NCBI GenBank assembly: GCA_019894875.1
Contig: JAGXNR010000124.1
Coordinates: 1-7,840, forward strand
Direction: 5' to 3'
Length of the DNA: 7,840 nt
Source: Promethearchaeota archaeon
GTDB lineage: Archaea > Asgardarchaeota > Lokiarchaeia > Sigynarchaeales > SOKP01
In this document: positions 5,991 to 7,840 of the stretch, one piece after another
Layout: each line of letters starts with the position of its first letter
Position numbering within the stretch: the stretch's first letter is position 1
The notes under the pieces: model-generated
The model's input: the letters and a program-made list of their open reading frames with translations, nothing else
Databases searched by the model: none
What the model was told of the DNA's origin: nothing
Program-made: the position numbers and the translations under genes

Positions 5991-7840
5991 TTATCCTATT
6001 ATATCCATAGGTTTCCCATGATGTTCCGGAATCGGTTGAGCACCACAACTAGCACCCATCCAACATACTAGCTGATTACCTTCCTTGTGCATATTTTGAC
6101 CGCAATGCATTGGAAGATCTTGCTCCAATCCACATTCCACACATTTTAATTTTTCCATTTTTTTTTCCTCCTCTTTTTTTTGAATATTTTCCTCTTTTTT
6201 TTCTTCTACTTTACTTATATTGGAATCTTTCATCTGCATCAACTTAGGATCCATCGCATCATAATTTTTGAATCTTTCAGGGTCTCGTTTAAAGTGGGTT
6301 TCGCAATTTGGATTACAGAAATGATAGATTTTATTTTTATATTCATATTCAATTGCACGTCTGGGGTCAATCTTCATCCCACATACCGGATCCGTTACCT
6401 TCTCTTGAGAGATTAATAGTCTTTCTTCTTCAAGTTGTTGGGGTGTTTTCGGTTCAAATTTTTTGAGTAAAAGGGCATTCAAGACAACAGATACGCTAGA
6501 TGTTGCCATAAATATTGCAGCTAGATAAGGAGGTAGAAAGAGACCAAATAATCCATATAAAACTCCTGCAGCTAAAGGAAGGCCTATAATATTGTATATA
6601 AATGCCCAGAATAGATTAGTTATCATTTTTCTGTAAGTTTTTTTCGATAAATTAATCGCCGAGACGACATTTCTAACATCTCCTCTCATGAGAACAACAT
6701 CGGCTGTTTCAATTGCGACATCAGTTCCAGAACCAATAGCAATTCCTACATCTGCTTGAGCTAATGCAGGAGCATCATTAATCCCATCACCAACCATCCC
6801 AACTATCCTTTTTTCCCCAGATTGTTGGAGCTTCTGAATATTTAAAGCTTTATCATTTGGTAATACTTCAGCTAAAATGTGCGACTCGTCAAATTTTAAT
6901 TGGCGCCCTATATGTAGAGCAGTCTGCATGTTATCCCCCGTTATCATATAAATCTCTATCCCCATTTTTCTCAGCATTTCTAGCGCATAAGGGGCTTGAT
7001 CTTTCAACTTATCAGAAACACCAATAATTCCTCTTACATTATTATCAATGCTTATTAAGATAGTTGTTATTCCTTGTTGCTGAAATTCCTCAAATGTAAC
7101 CTTATATTTTTCAATTGAAATTTCATTATCAATCATTAATTTTTCATTACCAATCAATACACTCCTTCCTTTTATACTGGACTTAATCCCTTTCCCTGGA
7201 ATAGCCTCGAACTCAGTAACAGGTTTGAGATCTATAGCCCTTTGGTTTGCTTCTTCTATAATAGCCCTTCCAAGTGGATGTTCTGAACCCATCTCTGCGC
7301 TTCCAGCATAAAGTAAAACATCATTATCATCATAACCTGATCCTGTTAAGGTTTTCTCTGAAAAAATTGCTGAAACTTTAGGTTTACCAACTGTCAAAGT
7401 ACCTGTCTTGTCAAACACAATCGTATTAATTGTATTAATAGATTCTAGCGAATCGCCACCCTTAATTAATAAACCATTTTCAGCACCTTTACCCGTTCCA
7501 ACCATGACCGCGGTAGGAATAGCCAATCCTAACGCACAAGGGCAAGCAATAACTACAATTGATGTAAATATTTGTAAAGACGTCTCCAGTTGTGTAACTT
7601 GAAGTTCGGGATATACTTGAGTCCCAATAAAATACCAATAGAGAAAGGCACTGATGGCAATTATTATAACTGCGGGAACGAAATAATTGCTAATTTTATC
7701 AGCTAGTTGTTGTTTTGCTGCTTTTCTACTTTGAGCTTGCTTAACAAAATCTATTATTTGAAATAACAAGGTTTCTTTTCCAATTTTCTCAGTCCTCATA
7801 TGAATTAGGCCAGTTTGGTTCACTGTCGCCCCGATTACTT
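5991..7840 (-). CDS. copA: Cu+-exporting P1B-1-type ATPase CopA with C-terminal metal-binding modules (5' end outside window)
   Basis: ATP-driven export of Cu+ across the cytoplasmic membrane. The frame runs off the right edge, reading VIGATVNQTG, which is actuator-domain sequence, so the N-terminal part (any HMA domains, the first membrane helices and the TGE loop) is missing. Visible in order are the metal-binding CPC in a membrane helix (7544-7536), the phosphorylation site DKTGT (7412-7398), the nucleotide-binding HP dipeptide (SEHPLG), TGD, GDGINDAP, then FIYN and MATSS in the last two helices. CPC plus YN plus M-x3-S is the Cu+ signature of P1B-1 pumps. After the last helix come a TRASH/YHS module (6398-6261), a Lys/Glu-rich linker, and a second Cys/His/Met-rich module (6158-5994). 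A strong SD and ATG inside the frame could start a free copy of the last module. The small Cys-rich gene follows 18 bases later. Confidence 0.95.
   Translation of the reverse strand, partial: VIGATVNQTGLIHMRTEKIGKETLLFQIIDFVKQAQSRKAAKQQLADKISNYFVPAVIIIAISAFLYWYFIGTQVYPELQVTQLETSLQIFTSIVVIACPCALGLAIPTAVMVGTGKGAENGLLIKGGDSLESINTINTIVFDKTGTLTVGKPKVSAIFSEKTLTGSGYDDNDVLLYAGSAEMGSEHPLGRAIIEEANQRAIDLKPVTEFEAIPGKGIKSSIKGRSVLIGNEKLMIDNEISIEKYKVTFEEFQQQGITTILISIDNNVRGIIGVSDKLKDQAPYALEMLRKMGIEIYMITGDNMQTALHIGRQLKFDESHILAEVLPNDKALNIQKLQQSGEKRIVGMVGDGINDAPALAQADVGIAIGSGTDVAIETADVVLMRGDVRNVVSAINLSKKTYRKMITNLFWAFIYNIIGLPLAAGVLYGLFGLFLPPYLAAIFMATSSVSVVLNALLLKKFEPKTPQQLEEERLLISQEKVTDPVCGMKIDPRRAIEYEYKNKIYHFCNPNCETHFKRDPERFKNYDAMDPKLMQMKDSNISKVEEKKEENIQKKEEEKKMEKLKCVECGLEQDLPMHCGQNMHKEGNQLVCWMGASCGAQPIPEHHGKPMDIIG
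6156..6173 (-). promoter_or_regulatory. Internal Shine-Dalgarno and ATG inside copA
   Basis: On the - strand GAGGAGG (6173-6167) stands 8 bases before an in-frame ATG (6158-6156). Translation from it would give a 55-residue protein (6158-5991) made only of the last Cys/His/Met-rich module: Cys6, Cys9, His18, Cys19, His24, Cys32, Cys38, His46, His47. The site is as strong as the genuine SD at 326-332. It also encodes part of a Lys/Glu-rich linker, whose AAA/GAG/GAA codons can mimic an SD by chance. Confidence 0.45.
6261..6398 (-). other. TRASH/YHS metal-binding domain within CopA
   Basis: This segment begins DPVCGMKID and contains KIYHFC, spaced as C-x21-C-x3-C. That matches the TRASH pattern (C-x19-22-C-x3-C) known from archaeal and bacterial heavy-metal chaperones, sensors and ATPases. 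In CopA it would bind Cu+ on the cytoplasmic side and deliver it to the pump or regulate it. Placement after the last membrane helix, rather than at the N terminus or in a separate CopM-like protein, is the notable point. Confidence 0.8.

Noticed and set aside
6180..6416. Open frame on the + strand opposite the CopA C-terminal region
   Set aside because: It is a shadow of copA created by the Lys/Glu-rich linker read backwards as Phe-rich sequence; it has no start signal.
7408..7602. Open frame on the + strand opposite the CopA CPC and DKTGT region
   Set aside because: The opposite strand has unmistakable P-type ATPase motifs, and this frame shows no coherent protein features.

Overview
The window is strongly AT-rich, dense in genes, and looks archaeal. 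The evidence is a eukaryote-like MPN (Rpn11/Rpn8-type) domain protein, a copper ATPase carrying archaeal-style TRASH/YHS metal-binding modules, TATA-like promoters, at least one apparently leaderless gene, and Shine-Dalgarno sites inside operons. An MPN protein with a long coiled coil in such an AT-rich archaeon fits an Asgard (Lokiarchaeia-like) lineage. That placement is inference, because no rRNA or marker gene is present.

Left part (2-1687, + strand): a two-gene operon. The first gene is cut by the window edge and shows only a coiled-coil tail. The second encodes an MPN domain whose zinc-binding JAMM residues are replaced, followed by about 240 residues of predicted coiled coil. Its Shine-Dalgarno site lies in the last codons of the first gene. 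A small winged-helix protein gene (1692-1970, - strand) runs convergently, with only 4 bases between the two stop codons.

Middle (1971-4597): an AT-rich divergent intergenic region holds a TATA-like promoter for the small regulator and a perfect 12-bp palindrome. It is followed by a large + strand gene for an unrecognised protein with about 10 membrane segments and a cytoplasmic tail containing two diverged copies of a winged-helix-like domain.

Right part (4687-7840, - strand): an apparent metal/sulfur cluster, transcribed right to left. It comprises a Cu+-exporting P1B-1 ATPase (CopA, 5' end outside the window) with two extra metal-binding modules at its C terminus, a 61-residue cysteine-rich protein, and a CysM/O-phosphoserine-sulfhydrylase-like cysteine synthase with a C-terminal three-cysteine tail. 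The last ATPase module is preceded, inside the reading frame, by a strong Shine-Dalgarno sequence and an ATG, so a free 55-residue metallochaperone-like product may also be made. A plausible joint role is copper efflux with thiol or sulfur supply; only the ATPase function is firmly supported.

No tRNA, rRNA, CRISPR array, insertion sequence or integrase was found. No gene-free stretch exceeds 300 bases.
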